In this document: in pieces, positions 11,946 to 24,299 of the stretch
How the letters are laid out: each line of letters begins with the position of its first letter
How positions within the stretch are numbered: position 1 is the first letter of the stretch
Origin: Tetragonia tetragonoides
Lineage: Eukaryota > Streptophyta > Magnoliopsida > Caryophyllales > Aizoaceae
DNA length: 64,000 bases
Direction of reading: 5' to 3'
Assembly: GCA_038025085.1 (NCBI GenBank)
Contig: CM076152.1
Location: 38,133,501 to 38,197,500, forward strand
Notes under the pieces: generated by a model
The model's database searches: none
The model's input: the letters and a program-made list of their open reading frames with translations, nothing else
Told to the model about the DNA's origin: nothing
Translations under genes and position numbers: made by a program

Positions 11946-12805
11946 TATATAATAGACACTTGAAACCACTTTTCCTTTTTTTTTTTTTTTTTCTTTTTTA
12001 CATTCCATCACTGAAAACTTTTCATTTTTTCTCAATCCAGTCCATAATAACAGTAGAGCATACAATCCCAAAAACCAACAACAACATTCAACAACAACCA
12101 ACCTGTCTTTTTCTCTCTCCTCTCTTCTTACAAGCTTTGTAAAACCGCCATTAAACTCTTACCATTTTATTAGTTTTCCATTTTTAATTTTTTTGGGGTG
12201 CTTGCATTTGTTGTTCACCTGCCCCTGTTTCTGTTTCTTTCCTGGAACTTGACTTTAGCCCCTAGTTTTCTTTTCCCCACACAAGAAGATAGAGATTTGG
12301 ATTGAAGTATTAATTTTTTTTTGGGGGGGGGGGGGGTATTTTATTTTTTGGACTATTTTATTTTTTTTAGTCCTTTGTGATAATATTCACAAGTCACCAA
12401 ATATAGGTCATAGGTTAAAGTTCTTGTGTAGAAAGTTTTATAGAAGGGATTTTTGCGCGTAAAAAGTTTTCTGGGTTTCCAATCACAAATCGGAAATCCA
12501 AAGAAAAAACCCTCCACAAGTTATTCTATTCTTATTCTCCAATTTTATTTTTATTTTTTTTCTCTCACTCACCTTTTGGTCGTTTGCCTTAAACGCTATC
12601 TCTGACGTTAACCGATCTCTTCATCGAATATTTTCTGACAAATTCCAACACCCATTGAGCAGATTATTCTATAATTTTGGCCAATTTTTTTTGTGATGAT
12701 TTTTGGGTTGAATAATTTTTTTTCAATCCAAAGTTGAGGTTTTGATATCTGGGTATTGATCTAGACAAAATTTCTTGATCTGGGTCAGTGTTTATTTGAT
12801 CAAAG
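11943..12805 (+). promoter_or_regulatory. MED26-like upstream region and probable 5' leader
   Basis: This stretch has CT-rich and T-rich tracts typical of plant leaders (12100-12130, 12535-12570), a run of 14 G at 12323-12336, and no competing frame. No convincing TATA box or start site could be fixed. A leader intron cannot be excluded. Confidence 0.35.
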
Positions 12806-15800
12806 ATGGCCACAAAATCTGGTGGTGGTGGTTGTGATGGTCTTAATTATTGGAGGGATTATTTCAGAACAGCAAATTCAGACATATTTGATATAATTGA
12901 GCATGCTATAATGGTGGCAGCTTCAGATTGTCCTAAGGAATTAAAGCAAAGAAGGGCAAGGATTGCTGAGGTGCTTTTCAGTTGTAGATTAACAAGATGT
13001 TTGGGTTGCGACCGAGTTGAGTTAGCTGTGTCAAGAGTTGATGAGGATGATATTGATATTGATGATGATGCTGAAGGTGAGAAATATGAGGGGTTTAATA
13101 AAATGAAAGTGGGTCATGAGTTTGATGATCATGGTGGTGTTGGGAGTAAAGGGAGTAAGGTTAATAGCACTAGTAGGGATGATCACTGTGAAGTTGTTGT
13201 TGTTGGTGGTGGTGGTGGTGAAATGGAGATGAACTTGATGAGCAGCCACCCAGAGAGTAATTTCAGTTTTGGAGATGCTGAGGCTTTAACAGATGAGATT
13301 GAAGAAGAGAGAGAGATTGCTGGGGAAGTGTTGAGGATCAAGGAGGTGCTTCTAAACAGCCAAGATGAGGTTGGTTTGTGTCTTTTTATTAAGGGATATA
13401 TTTATATCGGGTAGTTTTTTGGATGTGGAATGTGGATTGTTAATTGACATGTGTAAACAGGATTGCTTTGCTAATGATTTATGATCAGCTGTTTTTGAGT
13501 TTGTGATCGAATTTTGAGATGGGTTTGATTGAGGTTGTAGTTTTGTTTGTGTGATCTTCTGGGTTTTAACTTTCTTGTTGTCACAATTGTTTGTGCAGTC
13601 TGATTCAGTATTGTTCGAGTCCTTGAGAAGGCTGCAATTGATGGCTTTGAATGTTGATATGTTAAAGGTTTGAGCCTAATTCTTTGTTGATGTTCAATTG
13701 GCTGTTATCAATTTTAGAAGCAGGTTGCTTAATCCTGATTCAGTACAGTGTGCTAATGGTGATGATGCTCTTTTCAGGCAACAGAGATTGGGAAGGCTGT
13801 AAATGGCATTAGAAGACATAATTCAAAACAGATTCGTCAGATGGCTCGGTCACTGATTGAGTATGGCACTATCACTCTTTGCAAAACATTAGTTATTTGA
13901 ATAATCCTTTGTACATTGATCTCATATGTGTTAATGCTCCTTTGAGGCTGTGAATGAGTGATGATCAGTGCTGCTTTTGTTCAAGAGCTTGACATATTGT
14001 TGGTTTTAAGGCTTACCAAAATGATGATCAGTGATGCTTTTGTTTAAGAGCTTAGCATATTGTTGGTTAAAAGTGTCCCTTAAATGATGAACACTGGTGC
14101 CTTTTGTTCAAGAGAATGTTGGTTAAAAGTATCCCCAAAATGCATGTAGACCCATTCTTTTGTCTGTTTAACTGTGCGAATAATGAGAAGAAATTAGTAG
14201 GCAAAACTTTCTATCATTTCAACTGTCCAATTTCAAAAGACCTCAAAGTAATCCAGGAGTTGTCATGGTTTCTATGTGTATAGTTGTGTTGTGAGTAAAG
14301 CAAAGGCTCATTGCACGTATCTTGCTGCTAGGTATTGTTTGTGTTCTAAAGTAATGTTTTAGCCTTCTTGTTAACATTTTGAATCCTCTTCCATTCTTCA
14401 TTTACATTTGCTAACAGTGTTGCCATTTTCTTCTGGTTTGTAATGACAGTGGATGGAAGATTATTGTGGACGAGTGGGTGAAAGCAACGCAAGAGATAGC
14501 AGGTAGAATTGTGCTCTTTTCAGTTTTTGTATTCTTCACTGTGATATGAAAGAGAAAATTTTGCATTCTAGACTTCAGTGGCATAGTGACTTATCTTAAC
14601 CTTTTTTTTTTCTTTTTGGATAGAAGGAGGTACCCCTGATTCTGTAAACCCATCTACTGTTGATGAAGAAGAAGGTCTCCCTTCTCCTCCTATGGATGAA
14701 GGGGCTTTCTTCGCCACAGACACTATGGATTTCTCCCAGGTATATGTTTGTCTTATCCATCACTGTATTGGAACTAAAAATTACTTCTGTGCAACTGATT
14801 ATTCAAGACTTGATTAGAAACTGACTTTGCTTTGTTCTTCTGGGCCCTCTTTTGCAATAACTGAAGTTCTTTGATGGCATGGATGATGATGGAAGTGAGT
14901 CATACATCCCTTCCTTTTTGCTACTCTTGTATAGCTTTTGGTATTCGGTTCTTTTTCTGAATTCCCCACTTTTAAGAGTCATGCTTATGATCGAGGGATG
15001 TTGTTTCAGATCCTCGAAACTGTGGGGAATTCAACAAGAACCGGGAAGTTAGAAGAAAACCACCTATGGTGAAGCAAGATGCTCCCAAGCGGAGAGAAGA
15101 ACCTCTTAAAGTAACAACTCCGGTTACGAAGGATAACAAGGTGCAGCAGATGAAGAAGCAAGAGCCAATTGCAAAGCCAAACAGGCCCTCGAACATGCAA
15201 TCTGGTCCTGGCAGACCTCTGAAACCTAACGGGGAGCTAAAAGTGTTCAAAGATTCAAAGGCTCAACCAAAATTGGAGAAGCCCATGATCCAAAGGAGGC
15301 CAGCTCCTCAACCTGAGGTACATTTCTTAAAGTTTATAATTTGAACCTGTTATGGTTTGAAGGTAAAATTGGTTACCAAAATGAGGATATTGTTTTGAGT
15401 TTAATCTTGTTTCTGTTGTCATTTCTATTAGAAGTTAAGATCTTCGAATGAAGATGCAGTCCAAGAGAAGATAGAAGCCACTAAAAGAAAACTCCAGGAG
15501 CGTTACCAACAAGCCGAGAATGGTATGTACAAATTCATAGTCATATGTGTTTCCACTTGCGACTCACTCATATGAATTCACTGAGGAAGTCTTGCATAGC
15601 CGCATAGGCATGTAATAGATAGTTTTTGAAATGAAAACATGAATGTGAGTGAATTCTGATACTGGATTGTTTTCTTCTGTTGGGAGCAGCTAAGAGACAG
15701 AGGACTATACAAGTAATGGAATTACATGATATCCCTAAACAGGGGCTTGTAAATAGAAATACACAGGGAAAATTCGGCAACCACAATAACCGGCATTGGG

Positions 15801-15817
15801 CAAATGGAAGGAGATGA
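12806..15817 (+). CDS. MED26: Mediator of RNA polymerase II subunit 26-like protein (TFIIS N-terminal domain)
   Basis: Nine exons join in frame to 479 residues: 12806-13369, 13599-13667, 13778-13860, 14450-14502, 14624-14739, 14867-14894, 15010-15317, 15432-15522 and 15690-15817. All introns are GT-AG. The N-terminus (NYWRDYFRTANSDIFDIIEH; then AIMVAASDCP, LFSCRLTRCLGCDRVEL) matches plant MED26/TFIIS-domain proteins. Residues ~190-257 (ESLRRLQLMALNVDMLK..., IGKAVNGIRRH, GWKIIVDEWV) form the TFIIS N-terminal/LW helical bundle. These proteins work in the nucleus, linking Mediator to elongating polymerase II. An acidic, low-complexity stretch lies near residues 77-165; the C-terminal half is basic (RKPPMVKQDAPKRREEP) and ends ...QRTIQVMELHDIPKQGL...NGRR. 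Which MED26 paralogue it is (26a/b/c) is not resolved. The start is the first ATG in the frame. Confidence 0.92.
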
Positions 15818-17222
15818 CTTGTGTGAGAGATTGCTGCTGTAGTCCCGTTCATTGTGTCTTCAACATAGTGTGCTGATAAAATGAGGGGGGGAAAATCGCC
15901 GTTTTGTGGAGAGTAGCAACTAGCCAAGCAGTCCGAGGTTTGTTTCAAGATTCAAAGAGGGATGAAGCCTCAGTGGTCATGGCAACTCTGCAATTCTAAT
16001 GGGAAATCAAGCATCTGGGAACATACTTTCTAGAGTTGATTTTGCAGTCATTTGAGCATCTAAGTATAAGAGTCCTGAATGAACATGCATACCCTTTCGG
16101 CTTTCAGTGACTGTTTTGGCACAATTCCTTTATTCCATAGTCCGGATTATACATAATGCTCTGCACAAAAACATGTGCATTTTCATGGTCATTCTCAAAT
16201 CTCACATGTAACACAAAATAAGTACATATATATCAATAAATATAAATACAAAAAAAAATTCCATCTACTTTGTGTCTGTTAGGCTCCTTATTGTTTTTGC
16301 GGTTTGCCTATGAACTTTGGGCTATTACTTCTCCGTGTATGTTAGTAGAAGCAGAAGCATGACAAGTGAGGATGAGGTAGAAGCACAATTGGTAAGTGTT
16401 CCGCCCATCTTAAATCCTCGTCCATTTAGGGAGAATGAATTCTCCTCTACCATTCTTCCTCTACTTGAACCCGTTAGCACATGACAGATGGTTCGACTTG
16501 CCCCTGCGGCTCTGTCTTGTGTATGTTCTTCAGGTTATTGCATGTGCCCTTGTAGCAAAACAAGAAGCATGACAACTGCTTCAGTTAGATTGGATGTTGG
16601 ACAACTTCTCTTTTTTAGTGCATGTTTTTCATTGAACCCCAATTTCAAACAAAGGAACCCCAAAGAAACAACACAAATAGTGGAAAAGAAAGGCAGAAGC
16701 TCGTGTTTCACGTGCTGTTTGTTTGTTTGGGTACTTCTGTTGTTCTGTAATCTGTATACTCATGGCCAACATTTAATTCTCATGTCCAAAGAAGATTACA
16801 CTATATAAAGTATATTAGAAATTAATTATATAGATCACTGTTGGTGTAAATATTGACATATTTGACAAGTTTAGGTGTTAAAATGTTATCATTAAGATCT
16901 TTGCAAAACCCATCTATACCGGCCGATTCCTTCATATCCAAAAATTCTAGCATACTTTACTATTACTATATTACTGTATTTTTCTTTGAACACGAGTAGA
17001 TCTTCTCGTGATGAGGGGTGGCTTTATCTGCTTACCGCTTACTTGTAGGAATTTTTTTTTTAAAAAAAAAGCATGATTATTACATCTTTTGTAAATTTAA
17101 CTCATACCGAAACGGATGCACACATGGCTTTCATACTTGAGTTATAAATGAAATGTGTTAACTCACGTGATAAAATCTAAACGATAGTATCAAAAATATT
17201 ATAATCAAAATCGTTCCTTAGT
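15818..17222. other. MED26-like 3' region and spacer
   Basis: The likely 3' UTR runs to about 16250, where AT-rich AATAAATATAAAT could signal polyadenylation. A 106-codon frame at 16488-16808 has no recognisable domain and is not called a gene. Confidence 0.4.
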
Positions 17223-17387
17223 CAGTGGCGGATCCACTCTTCACCGAGTGGATTCCGCCGAACCCGGTTGAATTTTTTTTGTTAAAAAATCCTTTATAAA
17301 TAAAAAAGTTTCAATACAATAATTAAGAATAGTCCTATGTATTACAAAGGGTGAACCCACTTAACTTGATTTCTGCATCTGCCACTG
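17223..17387. mobile_element. MITE with CAGTGGCGGATCC-type ends
   Basis: The segment begins CAGTGGCGGATCC and ends GCATCTGCCACTG, imperfect inverted repeats of about 14 bp around 165 bp of non-coding DNA. CAGTGGCGGA ends are frequent in small plant inverted-repeat elements. No clean target-site duplication was found, so the superfamily is left open. Confidence 0.55.
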
Positions 17388-17817
17388 TCTTTAGTGGCAT
17401 ATACATGTTCCTTCTCTAGGATTTTGCATGTCCAAACATATACGGAGTATAAAGGACTAAAGGTATATGATTCTTAAGAATCGTCTTATAAAAATTTATG
17501 TGTACATACATATGCATGTTGAGTAGAAACCCGAATGATGGTTAGGAGTCAGATGTGAAAGAGATTCTGAAAAAGAAGAAGATGCCAAGATTCAAGAATG
17601 GGGGCTAATGCAACGCTGTCGTTGGTAGGGGCAAGGGACAACAGGCAACTTATAAAACAAGTATATCTATTGGATTACAAATTACTTTTTTTTGAGGGGA
17701 GATTATAAATTGCTTAGCAAACACCTTTTTTGGACCATACATTAATAGTTTTGTTGATAGGATTTAGCTATAATTGAGAGACCTACTCAATAACTAACTG
17801 CTTAGCATCTTAAGCAT

Positions 17818-17913
17818 TTCGGAAACAGTCTCTCTTTTAGGTGACTAGTTAGGGGTAAGACTGTGTATATCTGGACCTCCCCATACCCCGCCCTAGACGG
17901 GATACTTACTGGG

Positions 17914-17946
<33 letters not shown>
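17818..17946 (+). mobile_element. 5'-truncated SINE with (TTG)n tail
   Basis: The body starts TTCGGAAACAGTCTCTC, continues through GGGTAAGACTGTGTATATC and CCCGCCCTAGACGGGATAC, and ends in about nine TTG units. This is the layout of the common plant TTG-tailed SINEs. A perfect 16-bp target-site duplication, TTAGCATCTTAAGCAT, lies at 17802-17817 and 17947-17962. The tRNA-like head is missing. Related copies lie at 25940-26050, 30335-30440 and 56285-56390. Confidence 0.85.
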
Positions 17947-17948
<2 letters not shown>

Positions 17949-17980
17949 AGCATCTTAAGCATATTTAGTACTAGATATTC

Positions 17981-18157
17981 TTTTTTTTTGGGTCTTTTTC
18001 ACCGTCGACTACAGTGACTAATCCCCTCGTCCCAACTGTCAGCGCACTAAGCGATAGGGAGCTGGCCAAAGGATTTTTTCCATTCGCAAGATTTGAGATT
18101 CAAACCCCCAACTACTTGGGATAAAGTTTGAACCATTACACCAACCCATCTTGATTG
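17981..18157 (-). mobile_element. SINE, poly(A) tail, minus strand
   Basis: A perfect 14-bp target-site duplication, AGTACTAGATATTC, lies at 17967-17980 and 18158-18171. On the minus strand there is an A-box-like start (TTGGTGTAATGGTTC), a B-box-like GGGTTTGAATCTC about 35 bp later, a shared body ending CACTGTAGTCGACGGTG, and a poly(A) tail. It belongs to the same family as the SINE at 23700 (CACTGTGGTCGACGGTGG). Confidence 0.88.
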
Positions 18158-18171
18158 AGTACTAGATATTC

Positions 18172-19428
18172 GAATTTGCTGATGCCACTTCTAAATGTTT
18201 TGTACCACTCACATTACAAGTGGGTCCTCTCCAAAAAATTTCAGTTACAACTAATTTTTGAGAGACCCATACATCACCCTGCAAAAAGATGAACCATAAA
18301 AGGTTGTAAAAAGGAAAACGAAACCGCAAATTAGGTTAAGAATACAGTACAATGCTTAATACAAAGCAAATAATCAAGGAACCTAAAACTCAAGATTAAA
18401 GGCTTTTTTTTTGTTCTTTTTTTTTTTAAGTATTGTCTCTTAACCAAATGAGTTTGACGTCGCTCATTATCTATAGATATCACTTTGTTATATATTCACA
18501 TCATCATCACATGTATCACACTTCAAGCATGAAGCCGTCTTAAATGATTTTTTGTGATCAACATATATCAACTTGACCATCACTTCTTCAATAAAGAGGA
18601 AAAGTAATATGAGTGTCTTTAAAAGGGGAATGAGAGGGAAGCAAGAAAAAAGGGTCTTCACTTGATATCAGTAAAGTTAAATTTTGTAATTACATTTATT
18701 GAAAGACTAAGTTCTTTCTTTTCTTCTTTTTTACATTATTTTCCAATTCTCATCACTTTTTTGTTATTGATTTGGATCATATAGGATACGTTCTTTAAAA
18801 TTGAATTTACCATAACTGAACTGAACTGATGATGTAAGTTTTAAAGAAAGCATCTTAAGAATTCATTAAATTATGTATGAAATTGTTGAGATAAATAAGA
18901 TAGATATCATAACAGACAGATAAAAGAGGATTGTGAAATAAGAGTATAATAATTTTCCTTTCCCTACATAGTGATAAAGACTTAAAGACCTTATGCATGC
19001 TTATAATTTTATTCTTTATAATAAATAAATTGTGGTGCAAATGGCAGCTATAGTTCAAGGAATTTGACTTGGACCCAGAACAAAATTCTGAGTCCCTCCA
19101 ATAAGAAAAGGTTTTGTACCCAGCTGGCCCCAACAAAAAGAAATGAAAATATAACCAACTAATAACAACTAATCAAACCCCCATAACAAAGAGAAGAAAA
19201 TAGAAAACGAAATGCATAAAAAAAAGGGTAACTCGGTCCCTTGAATATAGCGAGGAGGCAAAAGACGAGTCACAACTCACCAAGCGATACGAGTAGCGTA
19301 TAGTACAGTGTTCCAACATACGAATAGTATAAGGGATGAACTTTGACTTTTAGATACAGAGTATAACAAGAGATCAGGAGACTTTCAACACTTCTTTTAT
19401 CTTGACTTCTAATTCAATGAGAAATCTA
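18172..19428. other. AT-rich intergenic sequence, no gene seen
   Basis: T-runs near 18405-18428 and no supported reading frame. A 93-codon minus frame at 18855-19136 is AT-rich and shows no domain. Confidence 0.5.
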
Positions 19429-19523
<95 letters not shown>

Positions 19524-20902
19524 TGGATCATGCACGCTGCTGCATTAACATGTGGCTTGCCACATCACCATGTCCAGTCAGCATCTTATCCAAAAGTCAA
19601 TGTTAGTAATGTCCCCCTAATTAATGAAATACATGCATGCACAAACCATGTAATCTAATTAAATGCGGATACATGAACATAAACTTCATAAATACGGTAC
19701 ATGAACTTAACCTTAATTATACTAAAAGTAGGCATAATGAATTTAATAAGGAAAATAGTCACAAGTAATAATTATTTTTAAAAAAAATGATAAAAATTAT
19801 GTATCGGTAATATTTGTACATACATCTTAAAATTTTTAAGTGATTTCATTTCATACCTCAGCTAAATAGTAGAAAGGCAATATTGGGAAATTACATGACT
19901 ACACACCATGAAGATGGAGAAATATAGTGTTCAGTAGAATGTGTGAATAATATAGTTGTAAAGATAATTCCCCTAATTAATGAAATACATGCATGCACAC
20001 ACCATGTAATCTAATTAAATGCGGATACATGAACATAAACTTCATAAATACGATACATGAACTTAACCTTGATTATACTAAAACTAGACATAATGAATTT
20101 AATAAGGGAAATAGTCACAAGTAATAATTATTTTTTAAAAAAATGATGAAAATTATGTATCGGTAATATTTGTACATACATCTAAATTTTTTTAAGTGAT
20201 TTCATTTCATACCTCAGCTAAATAGTAGAAAGCCAATATTGGGAAATTACATGATTACACACCATGCAGATGGAGAAATATAGTGTTCGGTAGAATGTGT
20301 GAATAATATAGTTGTAAAGATAATTAATTTTTTTTAATAATTGTTTTAATTTAAAAAAATAGAAAACTAATTGATATCTCTACATGGATCCAAACAACAG
20401 TTGTATAATAAATGGGATGCCACATATAAAAAATTTAACATCAAATATAATGTAAACCTACTGTAGTAAAAAAGAAAAGAAAATACGATGAAAAGCAAAT
20501 ATGGATAAGAACCATTTGTAGAAAGTTATGTAAATAAGTAAACACATGGGGGTATAAATATATCAATTGAATAGTATATGGTATATGGTATGTCAAGATG
20601 ATAGTTATGAATCTGGCACTTAACTATTTTTTTGAATAAAAGATATGAAATTCATTTATCCTTTTGGATCAAACAACTATTTCATGTCAAATAAGCAAAT
20701 TTACATTACATAGCTATAAATTAAAAATTAAAAAAAAAAATTACAAAGTACAGTACAACTTTGATTTTGTGTAACTCTATATTACTTGCTATATACCTAA
20801 TTGATATATCATTCTTTAATTAATAATTTAATAATAGCATTGAAAAATATATTTTCTAATGATAATTTGCAAGCCCGTGCATCGCACGGGGCATAGACCT
20901 AG
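19429..20902 (+). mobile_element. non-autonomous Helitron (1474 bp)
   Basis: The left end is TCTAATATATA preceded by A, followed by about 90 bp of (TA)n and AAGTGGATCATGCACGCTGC. The right end is a hairpin CCCGTGC-ATC-GCACGGG (20874-20890), then 12 nt ending CTAG, followed by T. TC at the 5' end, a hairpin close to CTRR at the 3' end, insertion between A and T, and no inverted repeat or target duplication are the Helitron hallmarks. There is no Rep/helicase, so it depends on another copy. The core contains a 356-bp tandem duplication. Confidence 0.88.
19615..20326. repeat. 356-bp tandem duplication inside the Helitron
   Basis: CCCTAATTAATGAAATACAT starts at 19615 and again at 19971. The two units then align end to end (TAATTATTTTTAAAAAAA, TATTGGGAAATTACATGA, AGTTGTAAAGATAATT) with only scattered differences, so the duplication is fairly recent. 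Confidence 0.93.
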
Positions 20903-22147
20903 TATTAATTAAAGCTGAAGATCTACAACTAAAATTAAGAATTTACAAAACTTTCTCCAAAAAAAATTTAAAAAAAAAAATTGATCTAAACTAATTAGCT
21001 TTAGATTAGATATCATAGTTTAAGGCAGGAATTGAAGGGTATATTAGTTAAGTGAATATATCCCAAATTTTACATGAATATATAGAGTTTATTATTTAAT
21101 ACATAAAATATATGTACTCATAAGATTTAAGATAGGAGTTTTTGTGTTCAAAGTATGTATTTCACCCTAATTTATAGAGAGATTTCGATAAAGGAATAAG
21201 AGATCTTCCATGTTAGATATAAATGGTTCCTTTTTCACGATTAATTTTATATTTTTATATAAAACTTAGCATGTTCACAATCTTTCACAGTAATATTATT
21301 TTGACTTAGAAATAATGTATATTGAGAATTTATTCTTTTCGTTGTTTCCATAATTTATTCTATTTTGTTTTGTTTCAATCTATTTTGCTTGTTTCAATTC
21401 ATTTAATTATGTTTCACAATGTAGTCCGTTTTGTTATTTTATTTTGTCTCATCACATTTTGTTCTATCTTGTACTTTCTATTACCCGATGTTTCATTTCA
21501 TTCTGTTTCTCACATTTTGCACTTACGCCATTTTGGTGAAAAGAACAATGTTGAGAACATGTAAAGAGTAAAAATCTTGTCTATACAAATACAAATCACT
21601 GAATAAGCATATTTTCCCACGCGACAGGCTAAGTAATGTAGCATATGATTTTTGCCCCATGCATGCAATAGTCGATGTTAAATGAGGTTTTCATTTAGGA
21701 AAAAAGAATTAAATACTTCATGCATCTTTATTAAAATAGTTTTTACATATGGTTAAACTTTCTTATATGTAAAGTCTTGTGGATTTTAATTGACCAAAAT
21801 TTCTTTGATAATAATGGCTGCTTTTTTTCAGTGAATTAAATTGGACTGAATGGAATAATATTACATAAAAGAAAAATAGCTCACTGAATTAGAATGAATT
21901 GAACTAGAATAAATTGAATTGAACTTATTACTAAGTAAGTGGAAAATGCCGCACCTTATACATTCCATTATAATATCTAGAATAAGGGAGTAATTTATAA
22001 GCTAATTCAGATTTTTCATTGCATTCCCAACAATAAACATAGTCTTGTGCACGTGAACATTATCGGTTTAAGTAATTAACTACTCGTACTACAACATTGT
22101 AGGGAGTAGGCGTAGCCTTTTGACTGTCAGCAATCAAAATTAGCTCT
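20903..22147. other. AT-rich intergenic sequence, no gene seen
   Basis: 21322-21540 is a degenerate T-rich repeat of words like TTTTGTTTCAATCTATTTTG, and 21825-21930 a degenerate GAATTGAACT repeat. Open frames here are products of that composition. Confidence 0.45.
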
Positions 22148-22446
22148 ATTAAAATTAGCGGATTGGGCTTACTTTAGAGGATTTGACTAGAAAATCCGTT
22201 AATTTAACATGTTTGGTTAATAGCGGATTGGAGTGAATCCGCTAATTTCCAATCCGTTAAAAAAGTAGCTTTTTCAAGTTAGCGGATTCTAATTACTAAA
22301 TAATCATCCACATTTATATAAATCAACTAATTTACCAAACACATTTATACAAATCAGCTAATACAATGCTTTGGTCAAATCCACTAATACAATCCTCTAG
22401 TCAAATCTGCTAATGCAATCCGCTATCCGCTAATTGCCAAATAAGG
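22148..22446. repeat. dispersed repeat with many TAGCGGATT / AATCCGCTA words
   Basis: At least seven copies of AGCGGATT or its complement occur in about 300 bp, in both orientations, ending CTAATTGCCAAATAAGGCC at the right. The right end resembles a MITE terminus, but no matching left end was found. Confidence 0.4.
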
Positions 22447-23668
22447 CCATTATTTCACGTCATTTATATCAATTTATTAGCAAAGATCATTCCACACTAC
22501 TTTGTGTAGACTATAAAGCCGGGGGATCATTCCCTCCAAAAAAAAGAAAAAAAAAAAAAAAATCATTCCACACGGCGGTCTCGTCCATGGATCTAGTATA
22601 TTGTTTAAAGGGTTGAATTCACCTGATTGTTGCTGGTGAAAAATATGATATCTCTTACAAAACTATACGAAACAACAAAAGATACACAACCTTATCAAAA
22701 GAGAGACAATATCTATTCAACATGACAAAGCAAGACAAAACAAGTAAGAGAAATAATGGGAAAGAAACAAGATTTAAGATTTACAACAAGTAAAACAACT
22801 AATCAACAAAGTTGGAAGCTTAATTTTGGAAATAGAAAGAGAGAAATGGCAATCTATATATCATCCTAGCTAACGGCCAAACCCTCGTCATATGTGTGGT
22901 CACATTTGGTATTTCATTGCCAATTTGATTTGGCCATTTCTATGTTCGGAGTGGTTTGGTAATTTGGTTTCACAATGCCAGATACGCTAAATAAGATTTC
23001 GTAACTTTTTGTTGTGAGGGTTAAGATTTAGTAACTTGATTTGATCATATATGTATAATCAAGCTTGGATACAAGAAAATTTATATATAATGAAATTAAT
23101 GTTGAGTCATTTACTTAATTAAGTAAATTTTGGATCCATAATTATTGTTTATAAATAAATTTTACTTGCAATACTGAATTCAAATCTCATTTGCAACAAA
23201 GTTGTATATTTCCTTACAAAAAAATAATTCAATTCGAAACCAATATTGCCATTTTTTTTTTTTTTTTTTTTTTTGATAAAGCCAAAAAAAAATAACATTT
23301 TGGAGACACCTATATCGGCTATATGATCCACGAGTTTCACGATTTGAACATTTAGGGTTATTTTTCTACGGTTCATTTTCCATTCTCATGTAAACTATGA
23401 GCAAAAAAATGTCAACAGAAAAAATTTAATCTTAGCAACAAGGTGGGCCACTAGAGCAACAAGGTGGGCCACTAGAGCAACAAGCAAAGATCACTCAAAA
23501 TTGGGGTTTGCCGACTTGTAACAACATGATAAGGACTTTGACAAATTGAGCCCGGTTAGTTCATGACTCATGTGCTGGCCCACGTACGTAGTTGATCCAT
23601 CACTGTTTAAAGAACTTGCGAAGTCTACTTGACATTATTGAGGAGAAACATGCACCTACTTACAAGCA

Positions 23669-23699
<31 letters not shown>
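23669..23699. repeat. (CTAT)n microsatellite used as SINE target
   Basis: Eight CTAT units precede the SINE at 23700. A shorter CTAT run follows its poly(A) tail at 23907-23921, forming the target-site duplication. Confidence 0.95.
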
Positions 23700-23906
23700 A
23701 CCAATGAAGTGTGGTTGAGTGGTAAGAATTCATCTATCCTTAATCAAGGTTGAGGGTTTGAATTTCGTCTTGGGTATGGAGCAGCTTTAAATTCCTTGAC
23801 CAGCTGTCCCACCCTTTGAGGTGCCTACAAGCCAACTCGGGAATTAATCACTGTGGTCGACGGTGGATATTCTTGGTCGTGAACCCCCCCCAAAAAAAAA
23901 AAAAAA
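23700..23906 (+). mobile_element. SINE with poly(A) tail inside a CTAT repeat
   Basis: There is an A-box-like GTGGTTGAGTGGTAAG near the start, a B-box-like GAGGGTTTGAATTTC about 30 bp later, a body ending GTGGTCGACGGTGG, then C- and A-runs. Flanking CTATCTATCTATCTA copies on both sides fit the target-site duplication. Same family as 17981-18157. Confidence 0.87.
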
Positions 23907-24299
23907 CTATCTATCTATCTAGAGTAGGTTTGTTGATGTGTAAAAAGATTTATGATAAAATCTCATGATCTAATTAAAACGATGATTATGATATATTTTT
24001 TGTTCTTTTCCCATTAATGGTGTCCTAAGATATTATTTAAATTAAATGTTAACCCATCAATTATATTCTAGCGACTATTGAATATGAGATATGTCAAAAA
24101 CTTATCATCAATGTTAAGTAGTTGGTGAAGAAATAGAGTTTTGAGAGGTTTATGTAATTAGAGGAGTTATTTCACCCGTTATTAATTAGTTTTGGTTTGA
24201 ATCTTTTTTGATGGGATAGGTTAGATGGAGCCTTGCTTTTCAACATACCACCTATGACACCTAGCATGGTCCAATTCGAGGCAGAACTTGGCTAAAATA

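Noticed and set aside
12806..13414. MED26-like exon 1 as a complete 202-codon gene
   Set aside because: A GT donor at 13370 joins in phase to eight further exons with MED26 sequence; the last codons of that frame are intron.
16488..16808. 106-codon plus-strand frame after the MED26-like gene
   Set aside because: No recognisable domain and not in frame with the gene. Cys-rich start but no supporting context.
19429..20902. LTR or TIR nature of the repeat at 19.4-20.9 kb
   Set aside because: No terminal repeats or target duplication; TC start, hairpin and CTAG end fit a Helitron better.
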